From: Bacteroidales bacterium
Lineage (GTDB): Bacteria; Bacteroidota; Bacteroidia; Bacteroidales; F082
DNA length: 35,260 nucleotides
Direction of reading: 5' to 3'
Assembly: GCA_016291135.1 (NCBI GenBank)
Contig: JAEFAE010000031.1
Coordinates: 1-35,260 of the forward strand
This document shows, in pieces, positions 1-6,374 of this stretch (position 1 is the first letter of the stretch; each line of letters starts with the position of its first letter). Under the pieces are notes generated by a model, which did no database searches, had not been told where the DNA came from, and saw only the letters and a list, made by a program, of their open reading frames with translations. Position numbers and translations under genes: made by a program.

Positions 1-285
1 ACCTATCAGTTGAATTCCGTTAATATGGCGAAAATGAATTACACCAACAATGTCATCTCCCTTGACGATTGGCTGCAGGTGTTGGAGCCTGCAGGAGCGG
101 TGTTTCTGCCTGTGGGAGGTGCCCGCACCATCGATGGCATCTTTGAGTTAGGCGCTTGCCAAACGTCGAGTGTCGGGTGCGAAGACTCTTTCGAGTTGTT
201 GTTCGGCACCGACGACATTTATCTTAGAGCCACAGGCCACCGTGGCGACGGCCTCTCGGTGCGTCTGGTGCGGGATGTGGAGTAG
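1..285 (+). CDS. 3' end of a surface protein with a Fib_succ_major-like C-terminus (5' partial)
   Basis: The frame is open from the first base of the window, so the true start lies upstream and only about 94 C-terminal residues are present. The end resembles the last third of the Fibrobacter succinogenes major paralogous domain. These domains, abundant in secreted or lipoprotein surface proteins of Bacteroidetes, have a hydrophobic FLPVGGAR segment, a WSS-like TSS turn (here CQTSSVGC) and a terminal GLSVRLVRD, all seen here. The function of such domains is unknown. Base composition is GC-rich like the bulk of the window, unlike the AT-rich DNA that starts just after its TAG stop. The family call is by motif recognition only. 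Confidence 0.6.
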   Translation, partial: TYQLNSVNMAKMNYTNNVISLDDWLQVLEPAGAVFLPVGGARTIDGIFELGACQTSSVGCEDSFELLFGTDDIYLRATGHRGDGLSVRLVRDVE

Positions 286-540
286 GTCTCAATAAAGGAA
301 CCCCAAAGCCCATAGCGGGATCTTTTGCATAAAAGCCGACTCGACTTGCTTTAATAAATGCAAATCCATTCTCAATTGTCTATTTCTTCCAACTTTCTGT
401 CTCCCAATCACGAATAACAAGGACCAACAAGGACTAGCGCGAATCGGTTTTTTTTTAAGTTATTTGTAAAAAAAATACTATTCAACAAAACCAATCAATC
501 ATTTAAAAGTTGCGCCCGACAAACTATAGGAGAATTCGTC

Positions 541-1278
541 ATGCCAAAAAAACATACAACAACACCTTTAGCAACTGCACCAGCAAATCCTTGGCTTTAT
601 ATCAATTGGAAATACACTGTCGCCAGTTGCGATGCCACAGTCATCACACCTGCATACTGTAGCCAAAAAGGCATTGACATTCAAAACCTTCCAGAACCGT
701 TCTCAGGCAATATCAAAAGCAATGTGGTTTGTTTGAACCTGAATCCCGGTTGGGGCGAGTTTGACAAGTGTTTTTATGGAGACCCGTCTTTTTTGAAATT
801 GACGCAAAACACTCTAAAACACAAGGGAACTGATTATTTGTGGGACACTCCTTTCATGTGCAAAAATGGCAAGATTCATGGTGGATACAATTGGTGGCAG
901 GAAAGAACGAAAGCATTACGTTGCCAGCTATGCCCAAAACCGTTGAATTTCTTTGTGTTGGAGTTTTTCCCTTATCATACAAAAAAAGCATTTTTATTTC
1001 CTTCGCACTTACCCTCTAACGAATATAGGAATTGGTTGCTCTGTCAAGCAATGAAAGACAACAAGCTTGTAGTTGTGCTTCGTGGTCGAGACCGTTGGTT
1101 CCGCATCAAGGACAAGTGCTGTGATGGACAACCTCTAGGCGACAAGTTGTGTGACTATAAAAAGGCAGGAAGGGTGATCATTCACCAAAACCCTCAAAGC
1201 GTTTATTTAACAGAGAAAAACTTTATGCCTAATGATTGGGAAAAGCTCATTGCAGCTCTTAAATTTGGAAACAAGTAA
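541..1278 (+). CDS. Cysteine-rich protein with uracil-DNA-glycosylase-like motifs, function unknown
   Basis: This 245-aa protein starts at an ATG with a GGAG-type ribosome binding site 8-9 nt upstream (around 530), which is uncommon in this window. No signal peptide or membrane segment is visible. Motifs in order are LNLNPG (65-70), FFPYHTKK (142-149), VVLRGRDRWF (178-187) and HQNPQSVYLT (215-224). An N-P-G loop after a hydrophobic strand and a late H-x-x-P-x-S loop recall the two active-site loops of the uracil-DNA glycosylase superfamily, so a UDG-like fold is the best guess. It has eleven cysteines, with a CxxC at 128-131 and CC at 193-194, but no recognisable iron-sulfur pattern. It lies in the AT-rich island, 34 nt before the next gene. 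The substrate cannot be deduced. Confidence 0.5.
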   Translation: MPKKHTTTPLATAPANPWLYINWKYTVASCDATVITPAYCSQKGIDIQNLPEPFSGNIKSNVVCLNLNPGWGEFDKCFYGDPSFLKLTQNTLKHKGTDYLWDTPFMCKNGKIHGGYNWWQERTKALRCQLCPKPLNFFVLEFFPYHTKKAFLFPSHLPSNEYRNWLLCQAMKDNKLVVVLRGRDRWFRIKDKCCDGQPLGDKLCDYKKAGRVIIHQNPQSVYLTEKNFMPNDWEKLIAALKFGNK

Positions 1279-1312
1279 TAAACAACATCAATAATCATTA
1301 AAATCTAAAGAA

Positions 1313-3046
1313 ATGAATAAAAACATTAAACACTTCTTGGTGGCATTCTTGGTCTCCGCTATTTGTCTGTTTGGAACAAGCCTGTTCTTATTGTCATCCT
1401 GCTCTGTATTAGGTTCGCTCGGGACCGATGACACCTATGCCGCTCATGGATACCATTTCGCTGCAAAAGACATGTACGGACAAACATTATGCTATGAAAT
1501 ATTGAACGATAATGAGGTGGCACTTGTAATTCCTAGTCAATTCGACAGGTATTCTGATTTTAAATTACCTGAAAATGTCATCGTACCAAAAACCATCAAT
1601 TATTATAGGAAAAACTATACGGTATCAGCTCTATATTCTCTTGACAACCGAGACAGATCGCGTTATGTAAAGGGTGACTACGAAATAAGATGTAAAAATT
1701 TGGTTATTCCAGAGACCGTTAAGGTTATTAATTGCGAGTATAGTAGAGATGTACAAAACGTCATTTATTACGGTGATAGTAGTATTCCAGTAATTACATA
1801 TTTTAGCAAAGGTTTGTGTGAAGATTGTCTCAGGAGGCCATCCCAATATGATCTCTATAAAAGAGCGTGGGATGGTCGTGAGAAAAAAAAGAGAGTTATG
1901 TTTGGAAAGCGTCTTGGACAAGGAGATAGTTCTAATCAATTCGATGATAGTTTTAATCAATTCGATGATAGTTCTAATCAATTCTTTTTGCACGTTTTGC
2001 CAAACTACTCTGCAAGTTTTACTACTGATACAAACAAAGACAGAGTTGTTAGCATAGTGGACAATTATAACATTTATGAAGAAGGTCACTCGCTTGAGGA
2101 GTATTTGGAAAAATCCAAAGCTGCTGAGAGAAAAAAGTATAAAAATGGTTTGTGGGTTCCCTTGCCTAATGGAATGGTGTTGTGTTTCGAAAAGAAAAAA
2201 AACGGCAATGAGGTTGATCTAAAAGATATCGTTTTAGAAAAAGGCGAAGTTGACAGTTTGATCGTACCCCAAACGATAACCGATTATGATGGTAATACCT
2301 ATACAGTAACCTCAATCGAAGGATTAACTCAGAAAATAAATTGGGAAGGCTATATCTCCCAATATAGGCAGACGTATCTTGTTTTACCCGAAACCGTTAA
2401 GAATTTTTGGATTCAGAGGAGTGGTATTCCCCGTGAGATTATTATCTACTCCCCTGACATAGAAATTAGAGGCTTCAGGGGGGATGAGCAAAAAGATATA
2501 CTTCATTTCCCTCAAGGACATGCAAAAAAAATAATGGAAAAAGCTCTCGATCCATTTCCTTATGTAGAGATTGTTGATAACTATGACATATATCAAGAAG
2601 GCAATTCTCTCGCGGAGTATATTGCAAAATCGCGAGCCGCAGTAAAAAAAGCAAAAGAGGATTTTTATGCCGCGGCCCAAGCTGCAAAAGCAGCGGAAAA
2701 AGCAGCAGAGGAAAAAAAGGCGGCCGAATGGCAAGCGAAACAAGAAGCCGAAGCAAAACGGATCAGAAAAGAACTGATCAGTCAATATGGCGCCAAGTAC
2801 GTGAATGACTTATTTAACAATGGAAAACTTGTTATCGGAATGCCCATAGGATTGGTCCGGTATGGATTGAAAAATAATCTATTCAAAAAGCCTCATATTT
2901 ATTATATGAATTTGGAGCATCAATCCGCGAACAGTGAAAGCTATGAATTACGCGGTAGTTATGATGGATTCAGTGGATCCATTTATCTGGGCATGGTGTT
3001 TTTTTCAAACGGGAAAGTGTCGAGTATAAGATGGGCAAATTATTAA
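1313..3046 (+). CDS. Modular BspA/LRR_5-like lipoprotein with Ala/Lys-rich helix and C-terminal domain
   Basis: 577 aa. The N-terminus is a lipoprotein signal: basic MNKNIKH, a hydrophobic stretch, then LLSSC with the lipidated Cys at residue 30. Two modules of roughly 170 aa follow. Each has a VP-x-TI-x-x-Y-x-x-x-x-YTV segment and an L-V-[IL]-PETV segment, as in BspA-type leucine-rich repeats, and each ends in a near-identical block, DNYNIYEEGHSLEEY (about 250-264) and DNYDIYQEGNSLAEY (about 422-436). A 7-residue tandem repeat sits at about 205-224. After the second module comes an Ala/Glu/Lys-rich probable coiled coil (about 440-485). The C-terminal domain, with YGAKYVNDLFNNGKLVIGMP and a final GKVSSIRW, resembles a SmpA/OmlA-like domain common in Bacteroides envelope proteins. 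It is likely anchored in the envelope. The gene is AT-rich and ends next to a T9SS remnant in the same frame. Confidence 0.65.
   Translation: MNKNIKHFLVAFLVSAICLFGTSLFLLSSCSVLGSLGTDDTYAAHGYHFAAKDMYGQTLCYEILNDNEVALVIPSQFDRYSDFKLPENVIVPKTINYYRKNYTVSALYSLDNRDRSRYVKGDYEIRCKNLVIPETVKVINCEYSRDVQNVIYYGDSSIPVITYFSKGLCEDCLRRPSQYDLYKRAWDGREKKKRVMFGKRLGQGDSSNQFDDSFNQFDDSSNQFFLHVLPNYSASFTTDTNKDRVVSIVDNYNIYEEGHSLEEYLEKSKAAERKKYKNGLWVPLPNGMVLCFEKKKNGNEVDLKDIVLEKGEVDSLIVPQTITDYDGNTYTVTSIEGLTQKINWEGYISQYRQTYLVLPETVKNFWIQRSGIPREIIIYSPDIEIRGFRGDEQKDILHFPQGHAKKIMEKALDPFPYVEIVDNYDIYQEGNSLAEYIAKSRAAVKKAKEDFYAAAQAAKAAEKAAEEKKAAEWQAKQEAEAKRIRKELISQYGAKYVNDLFNNGKLVIGMPIGLVRYGLKNNLFKKPHIYYMNLEHQSANSESYELRGSYDGFSGSIYLGMVFFSNGKVSSIRWANY
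1925..1984 (+). repeat. In-frame 21-bp tandem repeat (DSSNQFD)
   Basis: Units at 1925-1945, 1946-1966 and a truncated 18-bp copy at 1967-1984 differ by single bases and encode DSSNQFD, DSFNQFD and DSSNQF. They stay in the reading frame of the lipoprotein gene, so length changes by slippage would add or remove 7 residues without a frameshift. Confidence 0.9.
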
Positions 3047-3079
3047 ACAGTAGTCATTCAATTTAATAATCAACACGCA

Positions 3080-3223
3080 CTAGGCCAGCTGGTCCAGATG
3101 GTTCAGTGCGGCAGCGCGGACAACGTGGAGCTGCACCTCAACGGCCTGAGTGCCGGCGTGTACCTGGTCAACGTGCGGATGGCCAACGGCCAGCAAGCCA
3201 ACAAGAGGATAGTGAAGGAGTAG
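3080..3223 (+). pseudogene. Orphan 3' stump of a T9SS-secreted protein (type A sorting domain)
   Basis: The frame ending at TAG 3221-3223 encodes about 47 residues reading GQLVQMVQCGSADNVELHL, then NGLSAGVYLVNVRMANGQQ and finally ANKRIVKE. That is the hallmark of the type IX secretion C-terminal sorting domain (TIGR04183 type): a strand, then L-x-x-L-x-x-G-x-Y-L-V-x-V, then a short basic KRIVK tail. There is no start codon or upstream domain. Reading upstream in the same frame passes through AT-rich sequence and reaches, at 3044-3046, the stop of the AT-rich lipoprotein gene. The rest of the host gene is therefore missing. Base composition switches from AT-rich to GC-rich at about 3075-3080. 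The strong hairpin 10 nt downstream would have been its terminator. Confidence 0.8.
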
Positions 3224-3232
3224 TTCACAAGA

Positions 3233-3269
3233 GGTTTTTCGGGGAGCGCCTTGCGCTCCCCGAAAAACC
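3233..3269. terminator. Perfect 17-bp stem hairpin, bidirectional terminator
   Basis: The left arm ggtttttcggggagcgc (3233-3249), the 3-nt loop ctt and the right arm 3253-3269 are exact reverse complements, flanked by the A and T tracts within the arms. It sits 10 nt after the stop of the T9SS stump, where a transcription terminator is expected. Confidence 0.85.
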
Positions 3270-3276
3270 ATCCAAT

Positions 3277-3309
3277 AAAAAGCCGTCGATAGCCATCCGA
3301 CGGCTTTTT
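3277..3309 (+). terminator. Second intrinsic terminator, 12-bp stem
   Basis: aaaaagccgtcg (3277-3288) pairs exactly with 3298-3309 around a 9-nt loop, and the right arm runs into a T tract. It lies 7 nt after the preceding hairpin and directly before the promoter of the next gene, so it insulates that gene from upstream read-through. Confidence 0.85.
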
Positions 3310-3312
3310 TGT

Positions 3313-3320
3313 TATCTTTG
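3313..3320 (+). promoter_or_regulatory. Bacteroidetes -7 promoter element TATCTTTG
   Basis: TATCTTTG matches TAnnTTTG exactly, 9 nt before the ATG of the small protein at 3329. The expected -33 region overlaps the terminator stem, and no clear TTTG is seen there. Confidence 0.6.
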
Positions 3321-3328
3321 CATGGATC

Positions 3329-3604
3329 ATGAAAAACCTAAAGACAATGAAAAAGAAACACCTTTACTTGCTTGCTGGCATTTGCCTGGCCATCGGTTTC
3401 GGCTTCGGCCTTGCCTTCGACGGCCTCTTCACCAAATCGTATGCTAATAACGAAAAGAACGACCTGTCTTTGCCTTCGGCGCCTGCCTTCGAGGTGATGG
3501 AGAGTGGATCCACCGCTCGTGCGGACTATGAGATCGTCAATATCTATGGTCGCAAATACATCGTGTTCAGCTCGGGTGGCGACATCGAGGTGCTGAATTA
3601 TTAG
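3329..3604 (+). CDS. Small exported or membrane-anchored protein, unknown function
   Basis: 91 aa. A basic N-terminus (MKNLKTMKKKHLY) precedes one hydrophobic segment (about 13-28) with a GFGFG core and then SYANN, so this is either a signal peptide cleaved near SYA-N or a single N-terminal membrane anchor. The remaining 55 residues form a small domain ending DYEIVNIYGRKYIVFSSGGDIEVLNY. A YxxxxIVF...G.IEVL pattern of this kind occurs in small Bacteroidetes proteins, but I do not recognise the family. An internal ATG at 3347 is an alternative start. It has its own -7 promoter. Its stop overlaps by 3-4 nt the stop of the convergent flavodiiron gene, and there is no terminator between them. Confidence 0.6.
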   Translation: MKNLKTMKKKHLYLLAGICLAIGFGFGLAFDGLFTKSYANNEKNDLSLPSAPAFEVMESGSTARADYEIVNIYGRKYIVFSSGGDIEVLNY

Positions 3605-4791
3605 CCTTTCACTGCGGCAGCCACTGCTTTCCCTAAGTTGTAAAGACGATCCCAATCTTCTTCGCGGATGGGAGCGCCTTTTACCTCAACGCTGTCGGCG
3701 ACGAGGTTCCATTGGCCTTCCTCGGCATATTTGGCGAGGGTCTTCACGCCGCCACCGCTCCAGCTCATGCCGCCGAACAGGCCGTAGCACTTGTTCTTCG
3801 GCTTGAACTCGTTGATCTCGTGGACCAGGAGGGTCATGTCGGGGAACATGTTGGCGTAGTGGGCGCAGGCACCGAGGATGACGCCTTTATACTTCCAAAG
3901 GTCGCTCATGATGAACGAGACCTCGGTCTTGGCCACGTCATAGACCTTCACCTCCTTGATGCCGGCCTCGGCCGCGCCACGGGCCACGATCTCGGCCATG
4001 CGGGCGGTGTTGCCGTGCATGGAGCCATAGACGATGACCACGCCTTCCTCGCCCTCGTGTTTGCTCCACTGGGTGTATTTGCCGATGACCCAGGCGGGGT
4101 TGGAACGCCACACCAAGCCGTGCGAGGGGGCGATCATCTTGATCTCCAGCCCGCCGAGCTTCTCGATGGCCTTCAAGGCCTGCATGGCGACCTTGCCGAC
4201 GATGTTGGCATAGTAACGCCGCATGTCGTCCTCGTAGAAAGCGAGGTTGACCTGGTCGTCGAAGATGCCGCCGTTCAAGGCGCCGAAGCCGCCGAAGGCG
4301 TCGTTGCTAAAGACGATGCCACTCGTCTGTTCGTAGGCGACCATCGACTCGGGCCAATGCACCATGGGCACCATGAAGAACTGTAGGGTGTGCTGCCCGA
4401 GGCCCAAGGTCTCGCCTTCGGCCACCACCTTCTTGTTTCCGATAGGACCGTAGAAGGCCTCCAACGGGCCGAAGGTCTTGGCATTGCCTACCACCTGCAC
4501 CTCGGGCCATTCTCTGATGACGGCAGCTACGGTGCTGCTGTGGTCGGGCTCGTCGTGATTAATGACAAGGTAATCGACCTTGCGGCCTTGGAGCGCCGAC
4601 TTCACCTTAAAGAGGTATTCTTCTAAAAAATTGGCTTCCACGGGGTCGATCAAAGCCACCTTTTCATCCACGATGAGGTAGGAGTTGTAGGAGACGCCGT
4701 TGGGCAGCTCGATGTGGTTTTCGAACAGGTCGGTGTGACGGTCGTTGACGCCGACGTAAAAAATGCTATTGGTAAGGTTGATTTGTTTCAT
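3601..4791 (-). CDS. fprA: Flavodiiron protein (A-type flavoprotein, O2/NO reductase)
   Basis: 396 aa. It reduces O2 to water and/or NO to N2O at a diiron site, with electrons arriving from rubredoxin through its FMN, in the cytoplasm. The N-terminal metallo-beta-lactamase-like domain carries the diiron ligands at family positions: NHDEPDH gives H79, E81, D83 and H84, with H145 (VHWPES), D164 (FSNDAFGG) and H224 (PSHGLVW). The C-terminal flavodoxin domain starts near residue 250 with the phosphate loop YGSMHGNT (255-262) and has the FMN-loop GGMSWSGGG. I chose the start at MKQINLTN because it places the ligands at canonical numbers; an upstream ATG would add 11 residues. It is the last gene of the rubrerythrin-rubredoxin-flavin reductase operon, whose products are its plausible electron donors. 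O2 versus NO preference cannot be read from sequence. Confidence 0.95.
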   Translation of the reverse strand: MKQINLTNSIFYVGVNDRHTDLFENHIELPNGVSYNSYLIVDEKVALIDPVEANFLEEYLFKVKSALQGRKVDYLVINHDEPDHSSTVAAVIREWPEVQVVGNAKTFGPLEAFYGPIGNKKVVAEGETLGLGQHTLQFFMVPMVHWPESMVAYEQTSGIVFSNDAFGGFGALNGGIFDDQVNLAFYEDDMRRYYANIVGKVAMQALKAIEKLGGLEIKMIAPSHGLVWRSNPAWVIGKYTQWSKHEGEEGVVIVYGSMHGNTARMAEIVARGAAEAGIKEVKVYDVAKTEVSFIMSDLWKYKGVILGACAHYANMFPDMTLLVHEINEFKPKNKCYGLFGGMSWSGGGVKTLAKYAEEGQWNLVADSVEVKGAPIREEDWDRLYNLGKAVAAAVKG

Positions 4792-4804
4792 ATCATGTTT
4801 CCTT

Positions 4805-4882
4805 GGGATGTCATGGCAAGGCATCCCATGTCCATTGTTTGTTGTCGTTTGGTTTGGCAGAGACGGGCCGGGGCACGTCTCT
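4805..4882. other. Two hairpins in the gap between the flavin reductase and flavodiiron genes
   Basis: In the 95-nt gap, gggatg (4805-4810) pairs with catccc (4822-4827), and agagacg (4859-4865) pairs with cgtctct (4876-4882). In the direction of transcription (minus) the second lies 4 nt after the flavin reductase stop and the first about 14 nt before the flavodiiron start. They could be an mRNA processing or partial termination region that sets relative expression. Neither is followed by a clear T tract. Confidence 0.5.
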
Positions 4883-4886
4883 GTAG

Positions 4887-5510
4887 CTAAAAAACCTCCT
4901 CAAAGTCCTCCGCGCCGTGTTTGCACAGTGGGCATACGAAGTCGTCGGGGAGGGAGTCGCCTTCGTAGATGTAGCCGCAGACCTTGCATTCCCAACGTCG
5001 TTTGCCGTCCTTGGGCTTCTCGGCTTGGGGCTGCGGTTTGGGCTTGATGTTTTTCTGGTAGTAGTCGTAGGTCAAAGAGGGCTGGTCGGACAGCACCTGG
5101 GCGTCAAGCACGTCGGCGATGAACATGGTGTGGGTGCCGAAATCGATGCTCTTATTCACCCTGCAGGCCAGGTAGGCGTTGGTGTACTTCGGGATGTAAA
5201 GCACGTGGTTCACCGCACGGTGCTCCGCTTCGCACTCGGCAAACTTGTTGACGTTTCGGCCACTTTGGAACCCGAAGTGCTCGAATACCTTCATCGGGGT
5301 CTCCGTGGTCAGCATCGAAACGTTGAACACGCACGAGTCCTTGATGAGCTCGTGCGTGTAGTTGCCTTTGTTGACCGTCACCGACACCTGCAAGGGATTG
5401 CTGGTGACCTGGATCACCGTATTCACGATGCAGCCGTTGTCGATGTTGTCGTAGTTGGTGGTCAGGACGTAGAGTCCGTAACCAAGGTTGAACAAGGCCT
5501 TTGTATCCAT
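4887..5510 (-). CDS. Flavin reductase with C-terminal rubredoxin domain (Hrb-like)
   Basis: 207 aa. The N-terminal 145 or so residues are a flavin reductase-like FMN-binding domain, with the family signature VTSNPLQVSVTVNKGNYTHELI at about 35-56, written here as VTSNPLQVSV then TVNKGNYTHELI. After a Lys/Pro-rich linker (about 155-170) comes a rubredoxin domain with WECKVCGYIYEGD and CPLCKHG, so the Fe ligands are C175, C178, C193 and C196. This is the architecture of the high-molecular-weight rubredoxin that moves electrons from NAD(P)H to flavodiiron protein in acetogenic clostridia. Its position directly before the flavodiiron gene supports the same role. The start at 5510 shares one base with the stop of the rubredoxin gene (TAATG), which indicates translational coupling. 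Confidence 0.92.
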   Translation of the reverse strand: MDTKALFNLGYGLYVLTTNYDNIDNGCIVNTVIQVTSNPLQVSVTVNKGNYTHELIKDSCVFNVSMLTTETPMKVFEHFGFQSGRNVNKFAECEAEHRAVNHVLYIPKYTNAYLACRVNKSIDFGTHTMFIADVLDAQVLSDQPSLTYDYYQKNIKPKPQPQAEKPKDGKRRWECKVCGYIYEGDSLPDDFVCPLCKHGAEDFEEVF

Positions 5511-5671
5511 TATTCCATTACTGAGAAACTGTCCTTGCCGATGCCGCAGAGGGGGCATTTCCAGCTGTCGGGAATGGCTTCAAAAGGGGTTCCAGGGGCG
5601 ATGCCGCTGTCGGGGTCGCCTACTGCCGGGTCATAGATATAACCGCAGACGTCGCAAACGTACTTTTTCAT
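5510..5671 (-). CDS. Rubredoxin (53 aa)
   Basis: This is a short but unmistakable gene. It starts [15 protein letters not shown], has [20 protein letters not shown] in the middle and ends [13 protein letters not shown]. The four Fe(Cys)4 ligands are C6, C9, C39 and C42, at the canonical positions of the 52-54 aa rubredoxins. It carries single electrons between NAD(P)H-dependent reductases and rubrerythrin or flavodiiron protein in the cytoplasm. It lies between rubrerythrin (53 nt upstream) and the flavin reductase-rubredoxin gene, whose ATG overlaps its TAA by one base. Its small size makes it easy for gene finders to miss. Confidence 0.95.
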   Translation of the reverse strand: MKKYVCDVCGYIYDPAVGDPDSGIAPGTPFEAIPDSWKCPLCGIGKDSFSVME

Positions 5672-5724
5672 GATGATTTTTTTATTAGGTGTTCTTACTT
5701 GTTTCTACTGTCTTTTGCCTTCTC

Positions 5725-6264
5725 TCAATAATTTTCCGCCTTAATCTGGAAGTATGACTGCGGATGGTTGCATACCGGGCAGATTTGCGGGGCTTTCTTG
5801 CCGATGACGATATGGCCGCAGTTGGCGCATTGCCACACCATGTCACCCTCGCGTGAGAAGACGATGCCGTCCTCGATGTTTTGCAGGAGTTTGAGGTAAC
5901 GGGCCTCGTGTTCCTTTTCGATCTTGGCAACCAGCTCGAAGAGGGCGGCGATCTTGGTGAAGCCTTCCTCGCGGGCGGTCTTCGCCATTCCGGCATACAT
6001 GTCCGTCCATTCGTAGTTCTCGCCTGCGGCAGCGTCCTTCAGGTTGGTCTTGGTGTCCGGCACCTCGCCGTCATGAAGCAGCTTGAACCAGATCTTGGCA
6101 TGCTCCTGTTCGTTGCGTGCGGTCTCCTCAAAGAGGTCTGCAATCTGGTTGTAGCCTTCCTTGCGTGCCTTGGAGGCGTAATAGGTGTATTTGTTGCGGG
6201 CTTGTGACTCGCCTGCAAAAGCAGCCATCAGGTTGGCTTCTGTTTTGGATCCTTTTAGTTCCAT
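5725..6264 (-). CDS. rbr: Rubrerythrin
   Basis: 179 aa, close to the family's usual length. It reduces hydrogen peroxide to water in the cytoplasm of anaerobes, with electrons from rubredoxin. The N-terminal four-helix ferritin-like domain holds the diiron ligands: E19 ([10 protein letters not shown]), E52 and H55 (NEQEHAKIW), E82/E85 ([10 protein letters not shown]) and E116/H119 (IEKEHEARY). The C-terminal rubredoxin-like domain has CANCG (146-150) and CPVC (162-165). It is the first gene of the minus-strand redox-defence operon. The divergent exonuclease gene has its promoter in the same 110-nt gap. For rbr itself I see only a near-match TTATTTTG (minus, 6338-6331), so its promoter is uncertain. 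Confidence 0.96.
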   Translation of the reverse strand: MELKGSKTEANLMAAFAGESQARNKYTYYASKARKEGYNQIADLFEETARNEQEHAKIWFKLLHDGEVPDTKTNLKDAAAGENYEWTDMYAGMAKTAREEGFTKIAALFELVAKIEKEHEARYLKLLQNIEDGIVFSREGDMVWQCANCGHIVIGKKAPQICPVCNHPQSYFQIKAENY

Positions 6265-6322
6265 GTGTGGTAGTGTTTAGTTAGGTTTGTATTTGGTGGG
6301 TAAAAATACGTATTCTTTTTGA

Positions 6323-6351
6323 TTTGGCAACAAAATAATGGTGTATCTTTG
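6323..6351 (+). promoter_or_regulatory. Promoter: TTTG (-33) and TATCTTTG (-7)
   Basis: TTTG at 6323-6326 and TATCTTTG at 6344-6351 are separated by 17 nt, an acceptable match to the Bacteroidetes sigma-ABfr promoter. It points to the GTG start at 6375. Confidence 0.7.
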
Positions 6352-6374
6352 CAATTTCAAAAAAAAGAGCGACC

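Larger units (their letters stand above)
286..3075. other. AT-rich island, probably acquired
   Basis: From just after the stop at 285 to about 3075 the DNA is much more AT-rich than the rest. By hand count the line 1681-1740 has 19 of 60 G/C, while 8101-8160 inside the nfn gene has 35 of 60. Two genes lie here (541-1278 and 1313-3046), using A/T-ending codons. The right edge is abrupt at about 3075-3080, where GC-rich T9SS sorting-domain sequence resumes. No integrase, transposase, tRNA or clear flanking direct repeat was seen. The 255 nt at 286-540 hold no gene; the only notable thing there is A/T tracts before the start at 541. Confidence 0.55.

Noticed and set aside
1925..1984. Possible CRISPR-like array
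   Set aside because: The 21-bp units are directly adjacent with no spacers and lie in frame within a protein gene; no cas gene is present.
3106..3447. A 113-codon plus-strand frame over the T9SS stump and both terminators
   Set aside because: It is out of frame with the sorting domain, reads through two strong hairpins and a promoter, and has no family features.
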